A DNA stretch of 64,000 nucleotides from Sporohalobacter salinus. GTDB taxonomy: Bacteria; Bacillota; Halanaerobiia; Halobacteroidales; Acetohalobiaceae. Of the stretch, positions 42,413-52,454 are shown piece after piece. The notes below the pieces were generated by a model. It ran no database searches and was not told the DNA's origin. It was given only the letters and a program-made list of their open reading frames with translations. Within the stretch, counting starts at the first letter, position 1. Every line of letters begins with the position of its first letter. The translations under genes were made by a program, and so were the position numbers. The stretch lies in assembly GCF_016908635.1 (NCBI RefSeq), contig NZ_JAFBEG010000002.1, positions 1 through 64,000 of the forward strand, in the 5' to 3' direction.

Positions 42413-43339
42413 GTGGCTCAAACAGAAACGAAACAAGAGCCCAGTAATTTACAAGAGCAAGAAGAGGATGTAGAAGTTTATAGTGTTTGGCGAGATGCTT
42501 GGAAGAGACTTAAGAAAAATAAATTAGCAATGTTTGGTTTAAGTACCACTATTCTTTTATTTATAGTGGCGATTTTAGCTCCTTTAATTGCTCCTTATAG
42601 CCCCTATTATTCGCCAGTTATGGAAGATGGAAAAGTAGAATTATCATTACAAGATCCAACTTGGGATCATCCATTTGGTACAGATAAGCTAGGACGAGAT
42701 ATTTTTAGTAGAATTATTTATGGTGCCCGAATCTCTTTATTTGTTGGATTTGCTACGCAAGCGATTGCTTTAATTATCGGCATTCCTTTAGGGGCTATTG
42801 CTGGTTATTATGGTGGAGTAGTTGATGATATTGTTTCTTATTTGATTAATGTATTTTTAGCTTTTCCCTTTCTATTATTTGTAATTGCTGTTATGGCTAT
42901 TTTTCAGGATCCCGGAATAGACAAAGTAGTATTGGCTTTAGGAATTCTTGGTTGGCCGAGATTGGCAAGGATTGTTAGAGGTCAAGTTATGTCTCTAAAA
43001 GAGGAAGAGTATATTGAAGCAGCTCAATCCTTAGGGGCATCAGATTTTAGAATAATCTCTAAGCATGTAATCCCTAATTGTTTAGCGCCAATTATTGTAA
43101 CTGTTACGTTAGGAATAGCTGGAGCAATTCTATCTGAAGCGGGCTTGAGTTTTTTAGGCATAGGAGCTCAACCACCACAGCCAAGTTGGGGGTTGATGAT
43201 AAGTACAGGAAAAGAGTTTTTACGAGGTGAACCTAGAATGATGTTAATTCCAGGAGCAGCAATTATGATTACAGTATTAGGGTTTAATTTGTTTGGAGAT
43301 GGTCTAAGGGATGCATTGGATCCTAAGATGAAAGATTAG
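42413..43339 (+). CDS. dppC: Peptide ABC importer permease 2 (DppC/OppC)
   Basis: A 308-residue membrane permease starting at GTG, eight bases after GGGAGG; the TTG six bases earlier is too close to the site. The N-terminal cytosolic tail (Glu/Gln-rich) precedes WKRLKKNKLAMFGLSTTILL. HPFGTDKLGRDIFSRIIYG is the family signature. The EAA loop AAQSLGASDFRIISKHVIPNCLAPIIV interacts with the ATPases. It forms the heterodimeric pore with DppB. Confidence 0.93.
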   Translation: MAQTETKQEPSNLQEQEEDVEVYSVWRDAWKRLKKNKLAMFGLSTTILLFIVAILAPLIAPYSPYYSPVMEDGKVELSLQDPTWDHPFGTDKLGRDIFSRIIYGARISLFVGFATQAIALIIGIPLGAIAGYYGGVVDDIVSYLINVFLAFPFLLFVIAVMAIFQDPGIDKVVLALGILGWPRLARIVRGQVMSLKEEEYIEAAQSLGASDFRIISKHVIPNCLAPIIVTVTLGIAGAILSEAGLSFLGIGAQPPQPSWGLMISTGKEFLRGEPRMMLIPGAAIMITVLGFNLFGDGLRDALDPKMKD

Positions 43340-43350
43340 GGGGAGAGAAG

Positions 43351-44340
43351 ATGTCAGATAGAATTTTAAAAATAAATAATTTAAAAACCTATTTTCATAT
43401 TGATAGAGGGACGGTAAAAGCAGTAGATGGAGTAGATTTAGGTATTAAAGAAGGAGAAACATTAGGAGTAGTTGGAGAGTCAGGCTCGGGGAAGAGTGTA
43501 ACTGCTTCATCAATTATGCAATTAATTCCTATCCCACCAGGGGAGATAGTTCAGGGAGAAATTATATTTAAAAATGAGAACTTATTAGGAAAATCAATTG
43601 AAAAAATTCGAAATATTCGCGGAAATCAAATTTCTATGATTTTTCAGGAACCTATGACTTCTTTAAATCCAGTATATACTATTGGAGATCAAATTGTGGA
43701 AGTATTAGAGTTACATCAAGATATGAATAAAGAGGAAGCTTTAGAAGAAGCAGTTGAGATGTTAGAGAAGGTTGGGATTCCTTCTCCAGAAGAAAGAGTT
43801 ACTGAATATCCCCATCAATTAAGTGGGGGGATGAGACAGAGAGTAATGATAGCTATGGCCTTAGCCTGTAATCCTGAATTATTAATAGCAGATGAACCAA
43901 CTACAGCTTTGGATGTAACAATTCAGGCTCAGATTTTAGAATTAATGCAAGAGTTAAAAGACGAGTTTAATACAGCTATTATGTTAATTACCCATGATTT
44001 AGGGGTAATAGCTGAGGCAGCAGATAAAGTAGCGGTAATGTATGGAGGAAGAATTGTAGAACAGGGGGAGGTAAGAACTGTATTTAAAGATCCAGAACAT
44101 CCATATACAAAGGGATTAATTAATTCTATTCCTAACGTAGAAGAACGAAATGATCGTTTAGAACCAATAAAAGGAATAGTTCCTGACCCATTTAGTTTTC
44201 CTGAAGGATGCAGATTTGCTAATCGTTGTGATTATGTGATAGATAAATGTTGGTCTCAAAAACCTAAATTAGAAAATATCGATTCAGGTCATGTAGTTAG
44301 ATGTTGGAGATGGAAGGAATTAAATCAAAAGAATAATTAG
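43351..44340 (+). CDS. dppD: Peptide ABC importer ATPase 1 (DppD/OppD)
   Basis: A 329-residue ABC ATPase. Walker A GESGSGKSVT, Q loop MIFQEPMTSLNPV, signature LSGGMRQR and Walker B LLIADEPTTALD are intact. The C-terminal extension (about 270-329) has the oligopeptide-type Cys motif (PEGCRFANRCDYVIDKCW, later VVRCW), which binds a [4Fe-4S] cluster in relatives. Works as a heterodimer with the next gene product and powers peptide import. Confidence 0.94.
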   Translation: MSDRILKINNLKTYFHIDRGTVKAVDGVDLGIKEGETLGVVGESGSGKSVTASSIMQLIPIPPGEIVQGEIIFKNENLLGKSIEKIRNIRGNQISMIFQEPMTSLNPVYTIGDQIVEVLELHQDMNKEEALEEAVEMLEKVGIPSPEERVTEYPHQLSGGMRQRVMIAMALACNPELLIADEPTTALDVTIQAQILELMQELKDEFNTAIMLITHDLGVIAEAADKVAVMYGGRIVEQGEVRTVFKDPEHPYTKGLINSIPNVEERNDRLEPIKGIVPDPFSFPEGCRFANRCDYVIDKCWSQKPKLENIDSGHVVRCWRWKELNQKNN

Positions 44341-44353
44341 GGGGTGATAGAAA

Positions 44354-45322
44354 ATGGAAAAGAAGATTTTAAAAGTAACCAACTTAAAAAAATATTTTCC
44401 AGTTACCGGCGGGGTTTTTAATAGACGTATTAATGATGTAAAAGCAGTTGATGGATTAGATTTTACAGTAAAACAAGGAGAAACTTTAGGTTTAGTAGGA
44501 GAATCAGGATGTGGAAAATCAACAACAGGTAAAGTATTACTGCGTTTATTGGATGCTACAGAAGGGAAAGTAGTTTTTAAAGACCAAAATATATATGATT
44601 TAGATAAAAAGGCAATGTGTAGTTTGCGTAAAGAAATGCAAATGATTTTTCAAGATCCAGATGCTTCTTTAAATCCTAGAATGACAGTAGGAGAAATAAT
44701 TGGAGAGCCAATGGAAATTCATAATTTAGCTACAGGAAATGAAAAAGAAAGAAAGGTTAAGAAATTACTAGATAAAGTAGGATTACAACCTAATTATTCC
44801 GAAAGATACCCCCATGAATTTAGTGGAGGCCAAAGACAGAGAGTTGGAATTGCTAGAGCACTAGCAGTAGATCCTAAAATTATTATTTGTGATGAACCAG
44901 TTTCAGCTTTAGATGTATCCATTCAGGCTCAGGTACTTAATTTATTAAAAGATCTACAAGAAGAATTAGATTTAACTTATATTTTTATTGCTCATGATCT
45001 AAGTGTAGTTCGCCATATAAGTGATCGAGTAGCCGTAATGTATTTAGGAAGAATAGTTGAATTGGCAGAAAAAGATGAATTATACAATAATCCTTTACAT
45101 CCTTATACTAAAGCATTGTTATCAGCGATTCCAGTACCTGACCCAGATATTAAACGAGATAGAATAATTTTAAAAGGAGAGGTACCTAGTCCAATAGATC
45201 CGCCTAGCGGCTGTAATTTTCATACTCGATGTCCATTTGGCAATGATATTTGTAAAGAAGAAAAGCCAAAATTTGAAGATAAAGAAGAGAATCACTTCGT
45301 TGCTTGTCATATAGTTGATTAA
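44354..45322 (+). CDS. dppF: Peptide ABC importer ATPase 2 (DppF/OppF)
   Basis: A 322-residue ABC ATPase. Walker [12 protein letters not shown] loop [12 protein letters not shown], signature FSGGQRQR and Walker [13 protein letters not shown] are intact. A C-terminal Cys motif ([21 protein letters not shown], with VACHIV at the end) again fits a [4Fe-4S] cluster-binding tail. It pairs with DppD. A gap of about 150 bases with no gene leads to the binding protein gene. Confidence 0.94.
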   Translation: MEKKILKVTNLKKYFPVTGGVFNRRINDVKAVDGLDFTVKQGETLGLVGESGCGKSTTGKVLLRLLDATEGKVVFKDQNIYDLDKKAMCSLRKEMQMIFQDPDASLNPRMTVGEIIGEPMEIHNLATGNEKERKVKKLLDKVGLQPNYSERYPHEFSGGQRQRVGIARALAVDPKIIICDEPVSALDVSIQAQVLNLLKDLQEELDLTYIFIAHDLSVVRHISDRVAVMYLGRIVELAEKDELYNNPLHPYTKALLSAIPVPDPDIKRDRIILKGEVPSPIDPPSGCNFHTRCPFGNDICKEEKPKFEDKEENHFVACHIVD

Positions 45323-45476
45323 AGAGTAGTAATATTTAAATGATGAATCTAGTTTATAATATATTTATATAAGTATGTATAAATATATAAGTGTATTAAC
45401 TAGTAGTAAACTATTTTTTTATAATTTAATTTAGAGCAACAAATATACTTAAGAAATAAAGGGGGAATAAATAAGT

Positions 45477-47141
45477 ATGTTGAAAAGATCACTAAGTGTG
45501 TTGTTAGTGTTGGCTTTAGTATCATTTGCTATAGTTGGTTGTGCTAGTAATAAGCAGGTAAACCAGAAAGCTAAAGAAGAGAAGAAATCAAAAACAAAGA
45601 AGGTAACAGAAGAAGAGAAATATGGGGGAACATTTAAAGCTCGTGTAGCATCTGATCCTCCGACATTAGATCCAGCTCATTCTACAGATACTACTTCTAG
45701 TAGAGTAATTAGAAATATTTTTGATGGATTGGTTCAATACAATGAAAAATTAGAAGTGGTACCTGCAATAGCTAAAAGTTGGGATGTAGGTGATAAAGGT
45801 TTAGAATGGACTTTCCATCTAAGAAAGGGAGCTAAGTTTCATAATGGAAGAGAAATAACAGCTGATGATGTTGTTTATTCTTTTACTAGACTTTTAGATC
45901 CGGACACACAATCTGAACGAGCTTGGTTATTTGAAAGGGTAAAAGGTTCCAAAGCTTTTCAGGAAGGTAAAACAGATCAAGTTAAGGGATTAAAGGCTGT
46001 TGACAAGTATACTGTGAAGATTATTCTAAAAAAACCATTTACTCCTTTTTTATCTATGCTATGCATGGGGAACGCAAGCATTGTTCCTAAAGAAGTAGTT
46101 AAAGAAAAAGGAGATCATTTTGCTCAAGCTCCTGTAGGATCTGGACCATTTAAATTTGTTAGTTGGCAACATGATAATAAAGTTGTTTTAAAGAAAAATG
46201 AAGATTATTATGTAGATGGGCGACCATATTTAGATCAGGTCGTTTATCGAGTGATTAAAGAAGGTACTGCTGCATTTGCAGAGTATGAGCAAGGTAATAT
46301 TCATGTTATGATTCAGGGAGACATTCCTTCAGGACAGATTGATAGAGTGACAGATCCTAATGGTGAATTTGCTGATGAATATGCTTTAAAGAATAGATTG
46401 GGAATTTATTATATTGGTTTCAATACTCAAAAAGAGCCATTTACTAATAAGAAGGTAAGGCAAGCAATTAATTATGCTATTAATAAGAAGGCAATTACTC
46501 AAGTGGTTAAAGATGGGCTTGCTAAGTCAGCTATTGGTATTTTGCCGCCAGGAATGCCAGGTTATAATGAAAATTTAAAAGGATATTCATATAATATAGA
46601 AAAAGCTAAAAAATTATTAAAAGAAGCGGGATATTCAGATGGATTACCTGGAACCTATGAATTGACTTATAATACTAGTAAGAATCATCAAAGAGTTGCT
46701 GAAGCGGTTCAAAGTAATTTAAAGAAAATTGGAGTTAATGTCAAGTTAAATAATATGGACTGGGGTACTTATATTCAAAAACTTGATAAAGGTGAAACAG
46801 AAATGTATAGATTTGGCTGGATTGGTGATTATCCTGATCCAGATAACTTTTTGCGTGTATTATTTCATTCTGATAATGCAGGGCCTGGTGGGAATGCATC
46901 TTTTTATAAAAATCCTGAAGTTGATAAAATGTTAGAAGAAGCTGCAAAGATGAATCCTGGGCAAAAGCGACTGAATTTATATCAGAAGATTGAAAAGAAA
47001 ATTATGGATGATGCACCATGGATTCCTGTTTATTATTACGCTACTCCTTATTTAGAAAAAATATTTGTTAATGATTACATATATACTCCACAAAATGTAT
47101 TACCATTAACAAGTGTTTGGTTAGATCCTGATAAACAATAG
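45477..47141 (+). CDS. dppA: Peptide-binding lipoprotein (DppA/OppA)
   Basis: A 554-residue extracytoplasmic substrate-binding lipoprotein, family 5. Signal peptide with lipobox IVGC (Cys 22), then a Lys-rich spacer (about 25-47) and the SBP_bac_5 fold. Typical phrases are LDPAHSTDTTSSRVIRNIFDGLV, WTFHLRKGAKFHNGREITADDVVYS and YIGFNTQKEPFTNKKVRQAINYAI. Downstream of the ATPases with its own AAGGGGGAATAAATA site. It captures peptides or nickel-type ligands; the peptide reading is favoured by gene context. An Xaa-Pro peptidase gene is encoded nearby. A terminator follows. Confidence 0.93.
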   Translation: MLKRSLSVLLVLALVSFAIVGCASNKQVNQKAKEEKKSKTKKVTEEEKYGGTFKARVASDPPTLDPAHSTDTTSSRVIRNIFDGLVQYNEKLEVVPAIAKSWDVGDKGLEWTFHLRKGAKFHNGREITADDVVYSFTRLLDPDTQSERAWLFERVKGSKAFQEGKTDQVKGLKAVDKYTVKIILKKPFTPFLSMLCMGNASIVPKEVVKEKGDHFAQAPVGSGPFKFVSWQHDNKVVLKKNEDYYVDGRPYLDQVVYRVIKEGTAAFAEYEQGNIHVMIQGDIPSGQIDRVTDPNGEFADEYALKNRLGIYYIGFNTQKEPFTNKKVRQAINYAINKKAITQVVKDGLAKSAIGILPPGMPGYNENLKGYSYNIEKAKKLLKEAGYSDGLPGTYELTYNTSKNHQRVAEAVQSNLKKIGVNVKLNNMDWGTYIQKLDKGETEMYRFGWIGDYPDPDNFLRVLFHSDNAGPGGNASFYKNPEVDKMLEEAAKMNPGQKRLNLYQKIEKKIMDDAPWIPVYYYATPYLEKIFVNDYIYTPQNVLPLTSVWLDPDKQ

Positions 47142-47150
47142 GTATTAATT

Positions 47151-47185
47151 AAGACAGCTAGCAATTATGCTGGCTGTCTTTTTAT
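47151..47185 (+). terminator. Terminator of the importer operon
   Basis: AAGACAGCTAGC-AATTAT-GCTGGCTGTCTT followed by TTTATAT. Confidence 0.88.
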
Positions 47186-47244
47186 ATAGGAATCTTTAAT
47201 TTTAAGGGATTTATGGTATAATAATCAATAAGGGAGGTGCTGTA

Positions 47245-47970
47245 ATGCGATATTATGATGAGTTAAGTGAAAAATTAATTCAGTGGATCAAAAATCAGGT
47301 TATGGAAGCTGGATGTAAAGGAACTGTGGTAGGCTTGAGTGGAGGAATAGATTCAGCGGTAACTGCAGTTTTGTGTAATAGGGCTTTTCCGAATGCTACT
47401 TTAGGCTTAATTATGCCTTGTTACAGTAGCCCTCAAGATGAGAAAGATGCTAAATTAGTAGCAGATAAGTTTGGGATTGAAACTGATATAATAGATTTAA
47501 ATAAAACCTTTGATACATTTTGTGCAGAATTAGAAAATGATAGTGATGCGGAAAATAGTATGGCGGTTGCCAATATCAAACCTCGATTACGAATGACTGC
47601 TCTTTATTATCATGCTGCTAAATTAAATCGCTTAGTGGTTGGAACTGATAACCGTAGTGAATTAAAAGTAGGTTATTTTACTAAGCATGGTGATGGTGGA
47701 GTTGATATTGCTCCTCTGGGTAATCTAGTTAAGACAGAAGTACGCCAACTGGCAAAGTATTTGGAGATTCCAAAAAAGATAATTACTAAACCGCCGACAG
47801 CTGGGCTTTGGTCTGACCAGACTGATGAAGATGAATTAGGGCTTACCTATGAAGAATTAGATCGATATATTCTTGCTGGAGAAGCTAAACCGGAGGTTAA
47901 GGAAAGAATAGAGAATTTAGCAGCTCAGAATGAACATAAATTGGGTTATCCACCGGTGCCGAAGTTTTAG
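47245..47970 (+). CDS. nadE: NH3-dependent NAD+ synthetase
   Basis: A 241-residue enzyme that amidates nicotinate adenine dinucleotide to NAD+ with ATP and ammonia. P-loop-like SGGIDSAV, then RLRMTALYYHAAKLNRLVVG with GTDNRSELKVGYFTKHGDGG and the C-terminal PTAGLWSDQTDEDELGLTYE. There is no glutaminase domain, so ammonia is used directly. GGGAGGTGCTGTA precedes ATG. Confidence 0.95.
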   Translation: MRYYDELSEKLIQWIKNQVMEAGCKGTVVGLSGGIDSAVTAVLCNRAFPNATLGLIMPCYSSPQDEKDAKLVADKFGIETDIIDLNKTFDTFCAELENDSDAENSMAVANIKPRLRMTALYYHAAKLNRLVVGTDNRSELKVGYFTKHGDGGVDIAPLGNLVKTEVRQLAKYLEIPKKIITKPPTAGLWSDQTDEDELGLTYEELDRYILAGEAKPEVKERIENLAAQNEHKLGYPPVPKF

Positions 47971-48043
47971 AAGTATTGTATAATTTCACTGCCTAATTTG
48001 AATACTAAACCAAAGAAGATAACCTAGATTAGGGAGTGAGAAT

Positions 48044-49423
48044 ATGGCAAAGGATGAAAACGATAAAATAGATAAAGATGAAAGGTTAAGTGCTAATGAA
48101 TTAACCTTAGTAGGCCTAGGAGCTATTATCGGAGCCGGATTTTTTCTAGCCAGTAGTATTTCGATTTTAAATGCTGGGCCGTCAGTGTTGCTTGGATTTT
48201 TCTTTGGAGCGTTGATTATGTGGCAGGTTTTTTCAGCTTTAGCAGAGATGTCAGTTGCCCATCCTACTAGCGGTTCCTTTCGAGTTTATGCTGAAGAAGC
48301 TTTAGGACATTTTTTTGGTTACTTAAGCGGGTGGATGTACTGGGTAGCTGGAGTTTTAGTTATGTCCAGCGAGGTAACTGCTTCAGCTATTTTTACCCAA
48401 TGGTGGTTTCCTAACACTTCACTTTGGATTTTTGTAGCTATTTATTCATTGTTAATTATTGGGGTTAATAGTTTAGGGGTTAAAGATTTTGGTAAGATTG
48501 AATCATTTTTAGCTATAATTAAGGTTACAGCTTTGATTTTATTTATAGTGTTAGGCGGTTTGGTATTTGCAGGTATTTTTACAGAAATTAAAGATATCGG
48601 TATTCAGAATTACTTTCGACATGGAGGATTTTTTCCTAACGGATTTACTGGACTATTTAGTTCAATGATGATAATTTTACTTTCTTTTGGTGGAGTAGTA
48701 GTGGTGGGTATGACATCTAGTGAAACAGAAGAGCCTGCCTATGATATTCCCCAAGCAATTAAAAGAATAGTCTTCACCTTGCTTTTTCTTTATATCACAT
48801 CATTATCATTGTTATTGGCTTTAGTACCCTGGAACCAAATCAGTACTGATGCTAGCCCATTTACTTTAGTATTTAGATTAGTTAATTTTCCTTATGCTGG
48901 TTCTATAATGAATTTTGTAATCTTAGTTGCTGCTTTATCAGCGATGAATGCTGCAATGTATGCTGTAACTCGCGTTTTGGCTTCTTTGGCAGAAGCAGAA
49001 GAAGCACCTGCAATTTTAGCAGATAAGAACGAAGATGGAGTCCCCTTCTATGCTTTATTAGCTAGTAGTGGGGGATTAGTATTAGCAGTTATTATGTCTT
49101 TTTTATTGCCTGAAAAAGTTTATGAGTATATTACTAGTGCTGCTGGATTTATTCTCTTCTTTAATTGGATAATTATCCTGTTTAGCCAGCTTAAATACCG
49201 TCCAATTTTAGAGAAAAAGTTTAGAGATAATTTCAAATTCAAGATGAAGGGATATCCATATTCTACTTGGGCAACTATTATTGTAATTATTGCTATTCTA
49301 CTTGGTTCTGCTCAAAATTTTGAGCAATTAGTTGGTTTACTTGGTGGAATTATAATTATTTTAATTTTAACTGTGTTTTACTTTATTCTCTATAGCTCAG
49401 TTCAGATAAGAGATTATTTATAG
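48044..49423 (+). CDS. APC-superfamily amino-acid permease
   Basis: A 459-residue integral membrane protein with about twelve helices. Starts with a charged tail, then LTLVGLGAIIGAGFFLASSIS, the typical APC TM1 motif (GxGIGxGxF-like). It contains VTASAIFTQWWFPN, SSETEEPAYDIPQAIKRIVF and later helices of the AAT type. It should import an amino acid by cation symport or exchange. The substrate cannot be predicted. GGGAGTGAGAAT precedes ATG. Confidence 0.88.
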   Translation: MAKDENDKIDKDERLSANELTLVGLGAIIGAGFFLASSISILNAGPSVLLGFFFGALIMWQVFSALAEMSVAHPTSGSFRVYAEEALGHFFGYLSGWMYWVAGVLVMSSEVTASAIFTQWWFPNTSLWIFVAIYSLLIIGVNSLGVKDFGKIESFLAIIKVTALILFIVLGGLVFAGIFTEIKDIGIQNYFRHGGFFPNGFTGLFSSMMIILLSFGGVVVVGMTSSETEEPAYDIPQAIKRIVFTLLFLYITSLSLLLALVPWNQISTDASPFTLVFRLVNFPYAGSIMNFVILVAALSAMNAAMYAVTRVLASLAEAEEAPAILADKNEDGVPFYALLASSGGLVLAVIMSFLLPEKVYEYITSAAGFILFFNWIIILFSQLKYRPILEKKFRDNFKFKMKGYPYSTWATIIVIIAILLGSAQNFEQLVGLLGGIIIILILTVFYFILYSSVQIRDYL

Positions 49424-49425
49424 AT

Positions 49426-49788
49426 CTAATCTCTTTTTGAAGTTTTAGATTTAAGTTCTGACAGAGTTTTATATGTGATTTTTTCTTTAAGTTGTGGACT
49501 GTAATTCAAACTAATTATTCGATCTAGATTATAAAGTTCTTCTTTTTTTGGTTTTTCACTATCTTGATTATAAGTGATTTTTAAGTATTCTAACTTGTTA
49601 TCTTTATCTTTAAAGATAATAATCTTTCCAATATTATATCTAATTACTTTTCCTCCGCCTTCAACAGTTATTGCCAATTTGATATTTTGATTAATATCTG
49701 TTTCTTCCTCATTTAATTGATAAGCTAAGATTAGAGTTGAAATTAAAATAAGAGTAAGAAATAAAATAAGTGGTAGATTTTTCTTCAT
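49426..49788 (-). CDS. Membrane-anchored small protein, unknown
   Basis: A 120-residue protein with one N-terminal membrane helix (about 4-24) and a short extracytoplasmic domain of mixed beta strands (KLAITVEGGGKVIRYNIGKI, IIFKDKDNKLEYLKITYN). I do not recognise the family. It is convergent with the permease gene, with two bases between the stops. AGGAGGCGAATTAA precedes ATG, so the gene is probably real. Confidence 0.65.
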   Translation of the reverse strand: MKKNLPLILFLTLILISTLILAYQLNEEETDINQNIKLAITVEGGGKVIRYNIGKIIIFKDKDNKLEYLKITYNQDSEKPKKEELYNLDRIISLNYSPQLKEKITYKTLSELKSKTSKRD

Positions 49789-49911
49789 TTAATTCGCCTC
49801 CTGATTTTAACTTCTAGATTTGAAGTATATATCCTTTAATAAAAAGTAGGAGTCTATCCTGAAGATCTAGAATTAAATTATAGACTACAATGATAAAAAG
49901 GAGTATTTATT

Positions 49912-50820
49912 ATGCAGACAGTAGTTACAATTTTTATTGATGGATTAGGATTAGGAGGCGATGAATTTGATACTAATCCTTTAGTAGCGGCGAAGACGCC
50001 TGGAATTAATTCAATTTTAGGAGGCAATAATTTAATTAAACAAGTAGGCGAGTATGAGTCAGAATTAACAGCACTAATTCCTACTGATAGTTTATTAGGG
50101 GTAGACGGTCTACCGCAGAGTGCGACAGGTCAAACAGCAATTTTAACAGGAGTGAATGCAAGTGAGATTGTAGGAAGACATGTTAGCGGTTTTCCAGGTA
50201 AGAAATTAAATCAAATTATTAAAGAGGAGAGTATATTTAAAAAAATAACTAATATAGGACTAACTCCTTATTTTATTAATACATATACTGATGAGTACTT
50301 TAATTCTAGTGATAAGCATCATTATTCTACTACTACTTTAGCTACTATGGCAGCAAATTTAGAATTTAATTATATTGATGATTTATTGGCTGAGAGATCA
50401 ATTTATCATGATCTTACTCAGCAAATATTAGTAAAACGAGGATTTAATGTTCCGTTAATTACTCCTCAACAGGCAGCGCAGCGGTTAGGTAAGGCTGTCA
50501 ATAACTATGATTTCATATTATTTGAATATTTTCTAACAGATATGATTGGACATAAACAGGATTTAGGAGAAGCAATTGAAGTTATTGAAAATTTAGATCA
50601 GTTTTTATCAACTTTAGTAAATGAACTTGATTTAACTGAGACTTTATTAGCAATAGTTAGTGATCATGGAAATATTGAAAATATAAGTATTAAATCACAT
50701 ACTTACAATCCTGTACCGACTATTTTGATTGGGGCAGGAAAAGATATGATTAAGGATTCAATTACTGATCTAACCGATTTGACTCCAGCTTTAGTTAAGT
50801 TGTTGGCAGATCCAATGTAA
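49912..50820 (+). CDS. Alkaline-phosphatase-superfamily metalloenzyme
   Basis: A 302-residue enzyme of the phosphopentomutase / phosphoglycerate mutase / alkaline phosphatase superfamily. Metal ligands: FIDGLGLGG near the start (Asp), PQSATGQTAILTG (likely nucleophile Ser or Thr), YFLTDMIGHKQD (Asp, His) and IVSDHGNIE (Asp, His) with KSHTYNPVPTILIG. It lacks the large insert of iPGM, so it is a short family member of unknown substrate. AAAAGGAGTATTTATT precedes ATG. It is followed by the glnA promoter. Confidence 0.8.
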   Translation: MQTVVTIFIDGLGLGGDEFDTNPLVAAKTPGINSILGGNNLIKQVGEYESELTALIPTDSLLGVDGLPQSATGQTAILTGVNASEIVGRHVSGFPGKKLNQIIKEESIFKKITNIGLTPYFINTYTDEYFNSSDKHHYSTTTLATMAANLEFNYIDDLLAERSIYHDLTQQILVKRGFNVPLITPQQAAQRLGKAVNNYDFILFEYFLTDMIGHKQDLGEAIEVIENLDQFLSTLVNELDLTETLLAIVSDHGNIENISIKSHTYNPVPTILIGAGKDMIKDSITDLTDLTPALVKLLADPM

Positions 50821-50848
50821 ATTAGATGTTAAAAAACCTAACATGATC

Positions 50849-50877
50849 TTGACATGAATTATAGTTTTTGTTAAAAT
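50849..50877 (+). promoter_or_regulatory. Sigma-A-type promoter of glnA
   Basis: TTGACA, 17 bases, TAAAAT, 35 bases upstream of the ATG. Confidence 0.75.
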
Positions 50878-50911
50878 GGATGTAGCAAATAAATTTAGGA
50901 GGAATTATTAT

Positions 50912-52243
50912 ATGTCATTAACTAAAGATGATATTTTACACAAGGCAGAAAAGTTAAATGTAAAGTTTATTAGAATGCAGTTTACAGATATTTTAGGGAT
51001 TACTAAAAATGTAGCTATTACAGTAGAACAATTAGAGGAAGCTTTAGAAGGTAACACTATGTTTGACGGTTCATCAATTGAAGGTTTTACTAGAATTCAA
51101 GAATCTGATATGTATTTAGAACCTGATTATGATACATTTGCAATCTTTCCTTGGCGACCTACTGAAGGGGGAACAGTTGCTCGGTTAATCTGTGATGTAT
51201 ATGATGCTGATGGTAATCCATTTTCTGGAGGGCCTAGAAACATTCTAAAAAAAGTTATTAAAGAAGCAGAAGAAATGGGATATGAAATGTATGTTGGTCC
51301 TGAACCAGAGTTTTTCCTATTTGAAACAGACGAAAATGGAGAACCAACTACTAAGACTCATGATAAAGGCGGTTATTTCGATTTATCACCAGTAGATTTG
51401 GGCTATAATACTCGACGAGATATTTCTTTAGCTTTAGAAGAAATGGGGTTTGAAGTAGAGGCGTCCCATCATGAGGTAGCTCCTGGACAGCATGAAATTG
51501 ATTTTAAGTATACAGATGCTTTAAGAACAGCAGATAATATAGTTACATTTAAGTTTGTCACTAAAGCTATAGCTAAAAAACATGGCTTGCATGCTACATT
51601 TATGCCAAAGCCTATCTTTGGTGAAAATGGTTCAGGAATGCATATGAATCAATCATTATTCAAAGATGGTGAAAATGCATTTTATGATCCAGAGGATGAG
51701 CTTGGCTTAAGTAAAATTGCTTATCATTACATTGGAGGATTATTAAAACATTCTAAGGCAATTGCTGCAATTACTAATCCAACAGTTAATTCTTATAAGA
51801 GATTAGTACCTGGATATGAAGCACCGGTTTATATTTCTTGGTCTAGTGCTAACCGCAGTGCTTTAGTTAGAATTCCTGCTTCTAGAGGGAAAGGAACTAG
51901 AGTTGAACTTAGAAATCCTGATCCTTCAGCTAATCCTTATTTAGCCATGGCAGTTATGTTAAAGGCAGGATTAGATGGGATTAAAAATGAAATTGATCCA
52001 GGAGAAGAGACATTAGATAATATTTATGATATGACAGATGCTGAGAGAAAAGATGCAGGAATAGATAGTCTACCTGGAGATTTAATGACTGCTTTAGGAG
52101 AATTAAAGCAGAATGAAGTAATTAAATCTGCTTTAGGAGATCATGCTTATACTCATTTTGTCAAAGGGAAAACAATTGAGTGGAATGTCTACCGTAATCA
52201 GGTTCATCAGTGGGAATTAGATCAGTATCTAGAAACATTTTAA
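50912..52243 (+). CDS. glnA: Glutamine synthetase, type I
   Basis: A 443-residue GSI-alpha-type glutamine synthetase, which makes glutamine from glutamate, ammonia and ATP. Signatures: [20 protein letters not shown], the ATP-binding EPEFFLF, and [18 protein letters not shown] with [20 protein letters not shown]. The GSI-beta adenylylation site is not present. I chose the internal ATG after AGGAGGAATTATT rather than the one 36 bases upstream. A dedicated promoter and terminator make it a single-gene unit; regulation by a GlnR-type factor is not visible. Confidence 0.95.
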   Translation: MSLTKDDILHKAEKLNVKFIRMQFTDILGITKNVAITVEQLEEALEGNTMFDGSSIEGFTRIQESDMYLEPDYDTFAIFPWRPTEGGTVARLICDVYDADGNPFSGGPRNILKKVIKEAEEMGYEMYVGPEPEFFLFETDENGEPTTKTHDKGGYFDLSPVDLGYNTRRDISLALEEMGFEVEASHHEVAPGQHEIDFKYTDALRTADNIVTFKFVTKAIAKKHGLHATFMPKPIFGENGSGMHMNQSLFKDGENAFYDPEDELGLSKIAYHYIGGLLKHSKAIAAITNPTVNSYKRLVPGYEAPVYISWSSANRSALVRIPASRGKGTRVELRNPDPSANPYLAMAVMLKAGLDGIKNEIDPGEETLDNIYDMTDAERKDAGIDSLPGDLMTALGELKQNEVIKSALGDHAYTHFVKGKTIEWNVYRNQVHQWELDQYLETF

Positions 52244-52272
52244 TTTTAATAATTGAATTATACTTTATTCTT

Positions 52273-52305
52273 AAACCAGACATTCAAATTTGAATGTCTG
52301 GTTTT
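52273..52305 (+). terminator. Terminator of glnA
   Basis: AAACCAGACATTCAAA-TTTGAATGTCTGGTTT, followed by TAAATT. Perfect palindrome. Confidence 0.9.
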
Positions 52306-52454
52306 AAATTATTTAACTGAAAAATATTAATATTATCGGCAGGAAAATTGATAATTAATGCTGAAAAGCATATTATATAGTTAGATAATAATCAGATACA
52401 TATAAAGTTTATTTTAAGTTATGAAGTGATCTTAGATTAAAAGGGGGAAGAAAA